Positions 17,315-25,592 of a DNA stretch of 54,522 bases are shown here, in pieces; positions within the stretch are counted from its first letter, which is position 1, and every line of letters begins with the position of its first letter. This DNA is from a virus, in the IMG/VR virus record IMGVR_UViG_3300025000_001274, positions 1 through 54,522 of that record. The stretch is one strand, 5' to 3'. The notes below the pieces were generated by a model, which did not search any database, was not told the origin of the DNA, and was given only the letters and a program-made list of their open reading frames with translations. A program made the translations under genes and the position numbers.

Positions 17315-17407
17315 TTATTTCCTTAAATAATAAATCAATATACCAACAAATGGTATTAGGACGATAATTAAACCTAAAACTCTAATTATAATCTTTTCCA
17401 TAATCAA
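17315..17407 (-). CDS. Putative 30-aa hydrophobic peptide (type I toxin-like)
   Basis: On the minus strand GAGGTGA is followed six bases later by TTG ATT ATG GAA. The 30-residue product has a single membrane segment (VLGLIIVLIPFVGILIYY) flanked by charged residues (EK ... R, and LRK at the end), as in small type I toxins. It is the only plausible minus-strand gene. A 9-bp stem-loop at 17469-17499 lies upstream of it. A type I toxin with an antisense RNA is inferred, not shown. Confidence 0.45.
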   Translation of the reverse strand: MIMEKIIIRVLGLIIVLIPFVGILIYYLRK

Positions 17408-17468
17408 AACATATCACCTCTTTACATTTTATTAATCCTATTATTACAACTCCTACGCAATAAAAAGT

Positions 17469-17499
17469 ACCTCTTAGTCAGATTTCCTTTCTAAGAGGT
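17469..17499 (-). terminator. Stem-loop with U-tract on the minus strand
   Basis: ACCTCTTAG (17469-17477) pairs with CTAAGAGGT (17491-17499), 13-base loop. Read on the minus strand it is followed by ACTTTTTA, as in an intrinsic terminator; on the plus strand only TTTG follows. It sits on the promoter side of the minus-strand peptide, so it may be a leader hairpin or end an antisense transcript. Confidence 0.45.
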
Positions 17500-17581
17500 T
17501 TGATGTAGGACGAGAAGAATTTAGTTGACAAAGTTATAATATCCAAATTAGAGATAATTATACAGAAAGGAGAGAATAAAA

Positions 17582-17749
17582 ATAAGTAAATTTATGTTTG
17601 TTTTTGAATTGAATTCAAAAGAACAAGATAATTTATGGATACATAGTGAATGTCCAAAATGTAAAAGCACTATTATTGAAAAGAGTATGAATTGCGATGA
17701 AGCTTACTGGAAATGTTCGAGATGTGATGTTCTCTATATAATTGAATAA
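17582..17749 (+). CDS. Zinc-ribbon small protein, apparent ATA start
   Basis: The frame encodes SKFMFVFELNSKEQDNLWIH then CPKCKS and CSRCDV, a zinc ribbon. AAGGAGAG (17567-17574) is followed seven bases later by ATA AGT AAA; the first ATG (17594) is 19 bases away. Either ATA is used as a rare start, ATG was lost, or translation starts at 17594. About 52-56 residues. A TTGACA at 17525-17530 has no properly spaced -10. Confidence 0.6.
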   Translation: MSKFMFVFELNSKEQDNLWIHSECPKCKSTIIEKSMNCDEAYWKCSRCDVLYIIE

Positions 17750-17768
17750 TACGTAAGGAGTGAACAAA

Positions 17769-17978
17769 ATGAAATGCATAAAGGAAAATTGTAGAATGCC
17801 ATATATGTCAGGAAATACTGGTTTTTGTCATGAACTAGAAACATTTATATTTGGTGAGAATCCAGAATGTCCTTTACCAGATAAAATATTGCAAATGGAA
17901 AAACAATTGATGGAATATAATTGCATTATGGATAAGGTAATTATTTATCATGCTAAGAATAAAGAAGGAGGAATATAA
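17769..17978 (+). CDS. Cys-containing hypothetical protein, 69 aa
   Basis: MKCIKENCRMPYMSGNTGFC ... CPLPDKI with four or five Cys, probably metal-binding, then a helix. GTG 17760 is part of the AAGGAG site, so ATG 17769 is used. It abuts the next gene at 17979. Confidence 0.7.
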   Translation: MKCIKENCRMPYMSGNTGFCHELETFIFGENPECPLPDKILQMEKQLMEYNCIMDKVIIYHAKNKEGGI

Positions 17979-18173
17979 ATGAGAGCAGGTAAAAGAGGAA
18001 TTGAATTAGATCCTAACGATTGGTACGATAATTTATATTGGTTTGAGGATGAACCTGAAGTTTTTGAGTTTATGGAAAAGAATGAAGATAAGATTAAAAA
18101 GTATGCAAAAGAATACGGTTTAACAATTAAAGATAGTATTGATATTATGTACAATTTAAGAATTAATAAATAG
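17979..18173 (+). CDS. Hypothetical protein, 64 aa
   Basis: Acidic small protein (DPNDWYDNLYWFEDEPEVFEF) with a helical C-terminus. GAAGGAGG lies inside the end of the preceding gene, so translation is probably coupled. Function unknown. Confidence 0.7.
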   Translation: MRAGKRGIELDPNDWYDNLYWFEDEPEVFEFMEKNEDKIKKYAKEYGLTIKDSIDIMYNLRINK

Positions 18174-18210
18174 AATAAAAATGTATTTGAAAGGAAGGTA
18201 GGAAATTAAT

Positions 18211-18471
18211 TTGTATATGGGCAGAAAAGCAGATTATGCAATGATGGTATTATATATTGTAGGTTCAGATATAAGAAGGGCATTTAGAAAGATATTTGGT
18301 TATTGTGATTATTGTCATAAGTATTTTCTTTATCCTCAAAAAAGACATATGAATACCATGTATGAAAATGAAGAATCTAATTATTGTACTTGTTGTGAAA
18401 GTTGTTTTGACCAAATAGAAGAATATTGGGCAAAACGTTGGAAGGAGTACAACGATAGTAGAGGTTGTTAA
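18211..18471 (+). CDS. Zinc-finger hypothetical protein, 86 aa
   Basis: TTG 18211 (AGGTAGG upstream) or ATG 18217. Carries CDYCHKYFLYPQKRHM and CTCCESCFDQIEEYW, a treble-clef-like set of Cys/His. Function unknown. Confidence 0.7.
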   Translation: MYMGRKADYAMMVLYIVGSDIRRAFRKIFGYCDYCHKYFLYPQKRHMNTMYENEESNYCTCCESCFDQIEEYWAKRWKEYNDSRGC

Positions 18472-18521
18472 TTACAGCAAATCAGGAATTGGTCGGATTA
18501 TGAAAAGGAGCGATTAACTAA

Positions 18522-18809
18522 ATGGAAGATGTTTGTTATAATTGTGCTAATGATTGCCCAGGAGATATTCATTGCAAACCATTCAAATATAAATACTATA
18601 AACGCTATGAGAATGATGTATTAGATCATGAGGCACTAATCAACAAAGAAAAGAAAATTATGATTACTATTGGATACCTTGAACATTTTAGTCAAAGTGA
18701 TATGGAGAAATTCGTTTTCTATTCTTATAAAGAATTTTTCCAATTTTGGAGTCATCATAGCAATCAAGGAATAATTAAATTGTATAGCTACAGTGAAATG
18801 GAGGTATAA
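18522..18809 (+). CDS. Cys-rich hypothetical protein, 95 aa
   Basis: The N-terminus CYNCANDCPGDIHC is a small metal-binding knot, followed by an aromatic-rich helical part (YSYKEFFQFWSHH). AAAGGAGCG precedes the ATG. Function unknown. Confidence 0.7.
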   Translation: MEDVCYNCANDCPGDIHCKPFKYKYYKRYENDVLDHEALINKEKKIMITIGYLEHFSQSDMEKFVFYSYKEFFQFWSHHSNQGIIKLYSYSEMEV

Positions 18810-18812
18810 ATA

Positions 18813-19136
18813 ATGTCTGGATTAACATCTGAAAAGAAAGCAACTCTTAAATGTCTTATGGGTAGTTGTAAATGTCCAATTAGTCTAAGTTTGTTGTGTA
18901 TGGAGGAGAGATATAAAATGAGTAAACCATTAATTGAACTTATAGTACCTGAGTCTGGAGATTGGGAAGTATTAAGAATGAACTTTGGGGAAGATTTTAA
19001 ATATGAAGGACATTCAATTCCTAATGGAGCATGGATTAAGTTATTAGAAATATTAGGCTATGAAGTTGAAGTAAAATGTATTTCAGACGAAGATATGGAA
19101 TATGGAGATTATAATGTTGAAGGGATTGATGGATAA
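18813..19136 (+). CDS. Hypothetical protein with two possible starts
   Basis: From ATG 18813 (GGAGGT upstream) it has 107 residues with a Cys-rich lead (CLMGSCKCPISLSLLC). A second in-frame ATG at 18918 has a better ribosome site (GGAGGAGAG) and gives a 72-residue MSKPLIELIVPESGDWEVL protein. Two products, or a recent fusion of two small genes, are possible. It overlaps the next start. Confidence 0.65.
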   Translation: MSGLTSEKKATLKCLMGSCKCPISLSLLCMEERYKMSKPLIELIVPESGDWEVLRMNFGEDFKYEGHSIPNGAWIKLLEILGYEVEVKCISDEDMEYGDYNVEGIDG

Positions 19137-19381
19137 TGATTAGTATAGAAGAATTTGAGACTAATATGGTTTATAGACACTATAAAGGAAATTACTACTA
19201 TGTTATGGACATTGCAGAAAACACAGAAACAAATGAATTAATGGTTGTATATCATGCTTTATATGGTGATTATGAATGCTATGTAAGACCATTTGAAATG
19301 TTTGTAGAAGAATTAGGTGATGTAGAAAAATTATTATATAAACAAGAATATAGATTTGTGCCTATGACTATGAGCAAATAA
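19136..19381 (+). CDS. DUF1653 protein
   Basis: 81 residues with the DUF1653 pattern: VYRHYKGNYYYVMDIAENTET, LMVVYHALYGDYECYVRPFEMF. A compact beta-rich domain of unknown function common in bacteria and phages. Its ATG overlaps the preceding TAA. Confidence 0.8.
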   Translation: MISIEEFETNMVYRHYKGNYYYVMDIAENTETNELMVVYHALYGDYECYVRPFEMFVEELGDVEKLLYKQEYRFVPMTMSK

Positions 19382-19424
19382 TTTAAATGAAAAGATTCGA
19401 GAGAATCAAGAAAGGAGTTATACT

Positions 19425-19622
19425 ATGACACGAACCATAGATTACGCTAAATGTCCTAAGTGTGGTAAGAAATTTGAAATGGGATTTACTAACTATTGGA
19501 TGTCATCTGGTTTTGGAGAATATTCATTCGATCATACTAGTCATACGTGTGAAGATTGTGGATGTAATTTTAATATGACTGTAAAGAAACAAACTGTATT
19601 TAATACAAAAGTAATCAAATAA
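19425..19622 (+). CDS. Zinc-ribbon protein, 65 aa
   Basis: CPKCGKKFEMGF ... CEDCGCNFNM, a classical two-knuckle zinc ribbon. AAAGGAG before ATG. A GATTC/GAATC mini-hairpin (19394-19407) lies in the leader. Function unknown. Confidence 0.75.
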   Translation: MTRTIDYAKCPKCGKKFEMGFTNYWMSSGFGEYSFDHTSHTCEDCGCNFNMTVKKQTVFNTKVIK

Positions 19623-19656
19623 ACTTGTGATTTGATACTAAGTGAAAGGAGTACAA

Positions 19657-19863
19657 ATGAGTAAAATCATTTCTAGGAAGAAAACATACAAAAATTTTTG
19701 CAAATATTTACTAATAGAACAATTCGGTAAGACATTTGAAGAGCGTAAGCAAGCATGGCGCAAATGCGAAGAAATAGCACTAAAAGGAAATATAAGTATA
19801 GAGGAATTGTTAGAGTGGAGAAATGGTGAATTAAAAGAAAAGGAATACAATTCATATCATTGA
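19657..19863 (+). CDS. Basic hypothetical protein, 68 aa
   Basis: A positively charged helical protein (SRKKTYKNFCKYLLIEQFGK ... WRKCEEIALK). GTG 19642 overlaps AAAGGAG, hence ATG 19657. Function unknown. Confidence 0.65.
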   Translation: MSKIISRKKTYKNFCKYLLIEQFGKTFEERKQAWRKCEEIALKGNISIEELLEWRNGELKEKEYNSYH

Positions 19864-19881
19864 ATCAATAAATAAAATTAT

Positions 19882-19911
19882 TTGACAAACATATCCCTTT
19901 TGTGTTATTAT
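19882..19911 (+). promoter_or_regulatory. Sigma-A promoter for the ligase operon
   Basis: TTGACA (19882-19887), 18-base spacer, TATTAT (19906-19911), about 45 bases before the ligase start. Probably transcribes ligase, macrodomain and PARP genes together. Confidence 0.6.
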
Positions 19912-19957
19912 TAATGTAGTACAAAAGAGATATAAATTTAAGAAAGAAGGAATGGAA

Positions 19958-22372
19958 ATGGAAAAAGTATTGGCAATCGTAGAACAACTTCAAGGGACTA
20001 GTGGTAGGAATGATAAGGAATTTATTCTCAAGCAAAATGAGGGAAATGAACTATTCAAGAAGGTGATGCACTTCATTTATAATCCATACATATTAACAGG
20101 TATATCTAAAAAGAAAATCAGTAAAAAACTAAAACTTCCAAAAGAACCATCTACATCATCAATTATTGAAATAATGGACTATCTTCAATCCCATAATTCT
20201 GGCAGAGATGAAGATATTATATTTGTTCAACATTTTATTAAATCTCAGCCTGTATTACTAAGAGACTTCTATACTAAAATCGTTTCTAAGGATCTCAGCA
20301 TTGGTTTAACAGATGGAACTTTGAATAAGGTATATGGAGACTTCATTCCTGTTTTTGATGTCATGTTAGCCAAGAAATTTGAAGAGCATAGTCACAAAAT
20401 AAAAGGAAATTATATCATAACTGAGAAGTTGGATGGTTGCTTTGAAGGCAATATGAAAGTCAATATGGCAGACGGTTCTTATAAAAAGATAAAAGATGTA
20501 GAGATAGGGGATATGGTGCTATCTTTTAATGAAAATACTAAAATAATTGAAACAAAAAAAGTAATAAATAAATTTAATAATGGCAAAAAATCAATAGACC
20601 AATGGTATAAAATACAATTAAGAGACAATGTTACAAGTAGTAGATATTATAAAAGAGTCATCGCTACTCATAATCATAAAATATTAACAGCAAATGGATG
20701 GAACGCTGTGAAAAATATTAAAAGTGGTGATTATATTTATATTTATGACTATGTGCCATCTTATGAACAACAACAAATTCTTTTAGGAAGTATATTAGCG
20801 GATACAGCTATTAACAAAGATACTAGTGAATCAAAATTTGGGAGATTTCAACTAGGAAGGGCTAAAAAATATCCACATGGAACATTATTCGACAAACAAA
20901 AAGAATTATTTAGCAATTTTATTTTTTGTTCTGGCGAAAGAATGTCAGGATACGGATCAGAAATAAATTACGCAAATATAAATTCGATTCCTAGTCTACC
21001 AAAATATTTCTATAATAATGATAATATAAGAAAATCTTCTTATAAATTAAATAAAGAAATTTTATCTAACTTAGATGCATTAGGATTGGCAATGTTTTAT
21101 TTAGATGATGGTAACAAAAGACCATGTAAAGAAGATGGAGATGAGTATGCTAAAAATGTTGCTCCTAGATGTAGTTTTTCGGTTTATAAATTTCCATATG
21201 AAGAGATAGTTAATTTTCAAAAATATCTTGAAAGAAAGTTTTATATTGAATCTGAAATTAGAAAAGATAAATTTCTAAAAAATGGCGAACAAAGTTATAG
21301 ATTAGATATCAATAAAGATAGCACTAAAATATTCTTTGATTTAATTGCTAAATATATACCTAAAGAAATGAGATATAAATTAGGTACTGAATGGCATAAT
21401 ATAGAAGAATATAAATGGTGGGAGCATAAGGGTAAAAATGAATTATTGCAAGAAGAAGTCTTGAATGTATCAAATTATAAAAGTAATTATATAAAAAATC
21501 TAAATGCTTATGATTTAGAAATAGAAGATAATCATACATACATCATTGAAGATTTTGCAGTTCATAATTGTAGATTAGCAGTAATTAAGGACAATGGAGT
21601 TGTAAAATCATTCACTAGACAAGGAAAACAATATGAGGGCCTTGAAGAAATTGAATCTGATATTGCTAATCTTCCATTTGATAATATAGTTTTCGATGGG
21701 GAATTAATTGCAGACATTCAAGGAAGTACAATTGAAGTTTATGCAGAAACGACTAGTAAGGCTAGAAGCAAAGGAGCAAATAAGACAGGATTGGTATTCC
21801 ATATTTTTGATATGTTAAAACTGAAAGATTTTCAAAGTGGTAAATCACAAGATAATTGCGTCAAGCGTAAGAGTTATTTATCTAGTATTTTTGAGAATAA
21901 TAAATTACCACATTGCAAAGAAGTTAAACCTTTATATATTGGTAGTGATTTAAAAGAAGTAGAAAAATGGATGATTCATGCAAGCGAACAATCATGGGAG
22001 GGTTTAATGGTTAATATGGATAAACCATATATTTGCAAAAGAAGTGATTCTATTCTTAAAGTGAAAACATTTAAGGAGGCAGATGTTCGTTGTTTAGAAG
22101 TAATTGAAGGCACAGGTAAAAATATTGGAAAACTAGGTTCAATTACAATACAGTTTGAGCATAATGATAAATTGTATGAATGTGATTGTGGTTCAGGATT
22201 TACAGATGAAGAAAGAGAATTATATTGGAAAAAATCAGAGTTAATTCTTGAAAAAATAGTTACTATTGGTTATTTTGAAATTAGTAAAAACACAAATGGA
22301 ATATATAGTCTTCGTTTTCCAACTTGGAAATCTAGAATTAGACATGATAAAGATGAAATTAGTATGTATTAA
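19958..22372 (+). CDS. ATP-dependent DNA ligase interrupted by an intein
   Basis: 804 residues before splicing, ~427 after. Ligase motifs are I KLDG-CR (Lys codon 20426-20428), III FDGELIAD, IV EGLMVNMD, V ILKVKTFKEAD. It seals nicks by Lys adenylylation; SPbeta also carries an ATP ligase (yoqV/ligB). The intein (20438-21568) splits motif I between Gly and Cys. ATG 19952 lies on the ribosome site GAAGGA; ATG 19958 is better spaced. It forms an operon with the macrodomain gene 17 bases on. Confidence 0.9.
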   Translation: MEKVLAIVEQLQGTSGRNDKEFILKQNEGNELFKKVMHFIYNPYILTGISKKKISKKLKLPKEPSTSSIIEIMDYLQSHNSGRDEDIIFVQHFIKSQPVLLRDFYTKIVSKDLSIGLTDGTLNKVYGDFIPVFDVMLAKKFEEHSHKIKGNYIITEKLDGCFEGNMKVNMADGSYKKIKDVEIGDMVLSFNENTKIIETKKVINKFNNGKKSIDQWYKIQLRDNVTSSRYYKRVIATHNHKILTANGWNAVKNIKSGDYIYIYDYVPSYEQQQILLGSILADTAINKDTSESKFGRFQLGRAKKYPHGTLFDKQKELFSNFIFCSGERMSGYGSEINYANINSIPSLPKYFYNNDNIRKSSYKLNKEILSNLDALGLAMFYLDDGNKRPCKEDGDEYAKNVAPRCSFSVYKFPYEEIVNFQKYLERKFYIESEIRKDKFLKNGEQSYRLDINKDSTKIFFDLIAKYIPKEMRYKLGTEWHNIEEYKWWEHKGKNELLQEEVLNVSNYKSNYIKNLNAYDLEIEDNHTYIIEDFAVHNCRLAVIKDNGVVKSFTRQGKQYEGLEEIESDIANLPFDNIVFDGELIADIQGSTIEVYAETTSKARSKGANKTGLVFHIFDMLKLKDFQSGKSQDNCVKRKSYLSSIFENNKLPHCKEVKPLYIGSDLKEVEKWMIHASEQSWEGLMVNMDKPYICKRSDSILKVKTFKEADVRCLEVIEGTGKNIGKLGSITIQFEHNDKLYECDCGSGFTDEERELYWKKSELILEKIVTIGYFEISKNTNGIYSLRFPTWKSRIRHDKDEISMY
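20438..21568 (+). mobile_element. LAGLIDADG intein in ligase motif I
   Basis: 377 codons in frame. It starts with Cys (CFEGNMKVNMADGS), has block B ATHNHKILTANGW, two LAGLIDADG-type motifs (ILLGSILADTAIN and LGLAMFYLDDGNK) and ends IEDFAVHN followed by Cys as +1 residue. All splicing residues (Cys1, His-Asn, Cys+1) are present. Without splicing the ligase adenylation site is destroyed. Confidence 0.92.
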
Positions 22373-22389
22373 GAAAGGATTGATAAAAA

Positions 22390-22848
22390 TTGATTAAAAT
22401 AATTGATGGAGATATTTTACAAGCACAAGAAAATATAATAGTACATCAAGTGAACTGTTTATCCGTAATGGGTGGAGGAATTGCAAAACAGATCAGAGAA
22501 AAATATCCTAAAGTATTTAAAGATTATCAAAAATATCTTTCCAATAGTGGATTCCCAATTCAAGCTTTAGGAGAGTGTCAATTTGTAGAAGTAGGTGAGA
22601 ATAAATATGTGGCAAATTTATTCGGTCAATATAAATACGGCAGAGACAAACAACAAACAGATTATAAAGCGTTGGAAGAAGCCTTATTTTCACTTAAAGT
22701 AAATGCAAAAGATCATAATTTATCTGTGGCTATTCCAGTAAATCTAGGCTGTGGTCTTGCAGGTGGATCTTGGGATATAGTTTATAAAATGATTGAAGAA
22801 GTTTTTCACGATTATGATGTTACTTTATATAGATGGGAGGTGAAATAA
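22390..22848 (+). CDS. Macrodomain (TARG1/DarG-like ADP-ribose binder or hydrolase)
   Basis: 152 residues, a complete macrodomain: IKIIDGDILQAQENIIVHQVNC, VMGGGIAKQIREKYP, FGQYKYG, LSVAIPVNLGCGLAGGSWDIV. The pattern is closest to TARG1/ALC1-like macrodomains, several of which remove ADP-ribose from protein or DNA. It starts at TTG 22390 and its stop overlaps the start of the PARP gene (TAATG), which suggests a modification/removal pair. Confidence 0.88.
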   Translation: MIKIIDGDILQAQENIIVHQVNCLSVMGGGIAKQIREKYPKVFKDYQKYLSNSGFPIQALGECQFVEVGENKYVANLFGQYKYGRDKQQTDYKALEEALFSLKVNAKDHNLSVAIPVNLGCGLAGGSWDIVYKMIEEVFHDYDVTLYRWEVK

Positions 22849-24083
22849 TGGAAACAAAATATAAATATCTATATCTTGTTAAAGTTGAACCGAATGCAAA
22901 TAATAATAAATTTTACAAACTCGTGCAAACAGATGACAACAATTTCACAGCCGAATATGGTCGTATTGGAGCAGGTGGTTTTCAAACCGCATATTATGAT
23001 ATGAATCAATGGAATAAGAAAGTAAAAGAAAAGGAGAAAAAAGGATATTGTGACAATACCAGATTAGTTGCAGAGGTTGTTGTTAAAGAAAAGAAGAACA
23101 AAGAATACTTGGATATTCCAAATCAAGTAATTGCATCTATTGTATCAAGACTGCAATCTATGGCTCGACAAGCAATTGCAGATAACTATATAATTTCTTC
23201 AAATAAAGTTACTCAAGTAATGATTGATGAAGCACAGTTAACTTTAAATAATTTGATGAATGCAGACACAATTGAATTGTTTAATAAAGTTTTGGTGGAA
23301 TTATTTAAAATTATTCCACGAAAAATGAAAAAAGTTAAAGATAATCTTGCCAAGGATACTAAGGATTTTGGAGATATTATTCAGAAGGAACAAGATTTGC
23401 TTGATGTAATGAGAGGCCAAGTAGTTGCAGAATCTGTAGTGAAAGACGAAGAGGACACTTCTGAAGAACCAATCAATAATCAAACAATATTAGATGTAAT
23501 GGGTTTGCGATTTGAAGAAATTACTCAAGAAGAAAAGGAATTAATAAAGAAAAATCTTGGGTCAATCAGTGATAAGTTCTATCAGGCATGGAAAGTTGTA
23601 AACGTTAAAACTCAAGAAAAATATGATAAATTTGTTAAGGAAAATGATATTAAAGATACTAGATTACTATGGCACGGATCGAGATCAGAAAATTTCTGGA
23701 ATATTATTAATACTGGTTTAGTATTACGTCCAAATGCAATAGTAACAGGTAAATTATACGGATTTGGCATATACTTTGCCCCTCGTGCGGTCAAAAGTTT
23801 AGGTTATACTTCTTTGTCTGGTTCGTATTGGTCAAAAGGAAACTCAACATCAGCGTTTATGGCATTAAATAATGTGGCGTATGGGAAACCTTATGATGTA
23901 TATGATTTTGATAGTAGATATTATAATTTAAATCATGAGAATCTTCAAAAGATGTGTCTAGGAGCACATTCATTACATGCTCACGCAGGAGCAAATTTAG
24001 GTCATACTAACTTAAAGAATGATGAAATAATCGTGTACAAGGAAGATCAATGTACAATTAAATATTTAGTAGAATTGAGGTAA
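22848..24083 (+). CDS. WGR-domain poly(ADP-ribose) polymerase-like protein
   Basis: 411 residues. N-terminal WGR-type domain (YLYLVKVEPN, AEYGRIGAGGFQTAYY) that binds DNA ends in PARPs. A helical middle (VIASIVSRLQSMARQAIADN ...) resembles the PARP regulatory helical domain. The C-terminal ART domain has the H-Y-E triad: His276 (LWHGSR), Tyr309 (GIYFAP), Glu393 (NDEIIVY). All are present, so NAD-dependent ADP-ribosylation is expected. ATG 22848 follows GGGAGGTGA; the ATG at 22833 lies before that site. Full PARPs are unusual in phages. Confidence 0.9.
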   Translation: METKYKYLYLVKVEPNANNNKFYKLVQTDDNNFTAEYGRIGAGGFQTAYYDMNQWNKKVKEKEKKGYCDNTRLVAEVVVKEKKNKEYLDIPNQVIASIVSRLQSMARQAIADNYIISSNKVTQVMIDEAQLTLNNLMNADTIELFNKVLVELFKIIPRKMKKVKDNLAKDTKDFGDIIQKEQDLLDVMRGQVVAESVVKDEEDTSEEPINNQTILDVMGLRFEEITQEEKELIKKNLGSISDKFYQAWKVVNVKTQEKYDKFVKENDIKDTRLLWHGSRSENFWNIINTGLVLRPNAIVTGKLYGFGIYFAPRAVKSLGYTSLSGSYWSKGNSTSAFMALNNVAYGKPYDVYDFDSRYYNLNHENLQKMCLGAHSLHAHAGANLGHTNLKNDEIIVYKEDQCTIKYLVELR

Positions 24084-24087
24084 ACTA

Positions 24088-24944
24088 TTGGATAAAAATA
24101 GATGGAATTATATTCAGTTGGACGATAAAGAAATTTGTGAAAAATATAAAAATGGTCTGAGTATAATCAAACTTGCAAAATATTATGATGTAAGCATAAT
24201 GAAAATAAGATGGGTATTATTTGACAATAATATTAAATTAAGGCCACATGTTATTCAATATAATATTAATCATGATTTCTTTAATGAAATAGACACAGAA
24301 GAAAAAGCGTATATACTAGGGTTATTATATGCTGATGGATCAGTTAGTAATAACAAAAATGCTACTGATAATACAATAACTTTAAGATTACAAATAAGCG
24401 ATATTGAAATACTAGAGAGAATCAATAAAATATTAGAAACAGATAGACCAATCTATATTTACAAAAATAATGGTTATAAAGGAAATAATTATGCAATGTT
24501 AACAATTAAAAGTAAACAAATCAGAGATAATTTAATTCAGAAAGGATGTGGTGTAAACAAAACTTATACGTTGAAATATCCAAATAAAGAAGTTATATCC
24601 GACAAATTACAAAGTCATTTTATTAGAGGATTTTTAGATGGCGATGGTAGTATAAGTTTTGATGGGAAAATGATAGAAGAATGTTAATAAGTTTTTGTGG
24701 TACAAAGGATTTCTTGATTGAATTAGAAAATATACTATGTGATCATTGCAACATTAATAGAACAAAGATTACAGATAGAGGTAACATATTTGTTTTTAAT
24801 AAAGGTGGAAGGTTACAAGTAGAAAAAATATTACAATACATATATAAAGATGCGACAATATATCTTCAAAGGAAATACCAAAAATATCAATTAATTCATA
24901 ATTATAATTTAAATAAAGGACTAGATGACAAAAGAAACAAATAA
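24088..24944 (+). pseudogene. LAGLIDADG homing endonuclease, frameshifted
   Basis: TTG 24088 starts a protein with an N-terminal HTH (LSIIKLAKYYDVSIMKIRWVL), a first motif AYILGLLYADGSVS and a second FIRGFLDGDGSIS; the frame then stops at 24687. One extra A in 24667-24670 joins it to the rest (MLISFCGTKDFLIELENILC ... IYLQRKYQKYQ) ending at 24944. About 284 residues if intact. Free-standing, directly behind the PARP gene. Decayed or mis-sequenced. Confidence 0.75.
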
Positions 24945-24969
24945 ATAAAATATAAAGGGGATTGTAAAT

Positions 24970-25269
24970 ATGAGTAATAATAATGCTGAGATCAAAACAA
25001 TTAAATATTATGGGACTAAACAATATTTTGTAGAAACAGATGCAAGAACAGGAGAAGTTATTAAAGATAGCTCTTTTAAAACGAAAGCAAAGAGTGAACG
25101 TGTTATTCATAATGATATGGCAACTATTGTTATCCTTGATGATGGTTCAAAGGGTGTTTCAAAATGTATGCCAGAAGATGAATATAATAAGATAAAAGGA
25201 ATTAAGATTGCTTATCTAAGAGCAAAAATTAAATCTTTACATAAAGAACTTAAAGTATTAACGAAATAA
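24970..25269 (+). CDS. Hypothetical protein, 99 aa
   Basis: Not recognised. Basic, mixed beta/helical (IKTIKYYGTKQYFVETDART ... KSLHKELKVLTK). AAAGGGG precedes the ATG. Confidence 0.7.
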   Translation: MSNNNAEIKTIKYYGTKQYFVETDARTGEVIKDSSFKTKAKSERVIHNDMATIVILDDGSKGVSKCMPEDEYNKIKGIKIAYLRAKIKSLHKELKVLTK

Positions 25270-25283
25270 GAAAAGTTAGAATC

Positions 25284-25345
25284 CGCAAATCGTTGCTACA
25301 CAAGGGTTCGCGGATTCGATAAATACGTTGAAATATCGATTTCGA
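25284..25345 (+). ncRNA. Structured intergenic element, copy A
   Basis: GAATCCGC pairs with GCGGATTC around TTGCTACACAAGGGTT, followed by ATAAATACGTTGAAAT. The core TTG(x)AC-CAA-GGTT-GCG-GGAT-TAAAT recurs at about 27387 (copy C) and, more divergent, at 28200 (copy B), always between a stop codon and the next ribosome site. Could be a cis-acting RNA or a recombination/boundary sequence. Confidence 0.35.
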
Positions 25346-25359
25346 AGGAAGTGAAAAAT

Positions 25360-25551
25360 TTGTTAGAAGTTAAATGTAGTTGTGGGAATAAAGCACAAAT
25401 TGAATCTATGGGATATAGAAATGAAGACAATAGTTTAGTTTTAACTTGGGATACAGATACTATGTGGGTTGAATATAGTAATCAAGAAAAAGGATTAAGA
25501 ATCAAATGCCCACAATGTAAATTGGAATATGATATTTTAAGAGTAGTTTGA
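25360..25551 (+). CDS. Zinc-ribbon protein, 63 aa
   Basis: TTG 25360 after GGAAGTGA. MLEVKCSCGNKAQIESMG ... IKCPQCKLEYDIL: C-x-C and C-x2-C pair. Related in style to the next gene. Function unknown. Confidence 0.65.
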   Translation: MLEVKCSCGNKAQIESMGYRNEDNSLVLTWDTDTMWVEYSNQEKGLRIKCPQCKLEYDILRVV

Positions 25552-25592
25552 GAAGATAAATGACCAATTTTATACAGAGAGGAAGTGTAATA

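Noticed and set aside
17525-17558. Promoter before the zinc-ribbon gene at 17582
   Set aside because: TTGACA is present, but candidate -10 boxes lie 4 or 22 bases away, outside the usual spacing.
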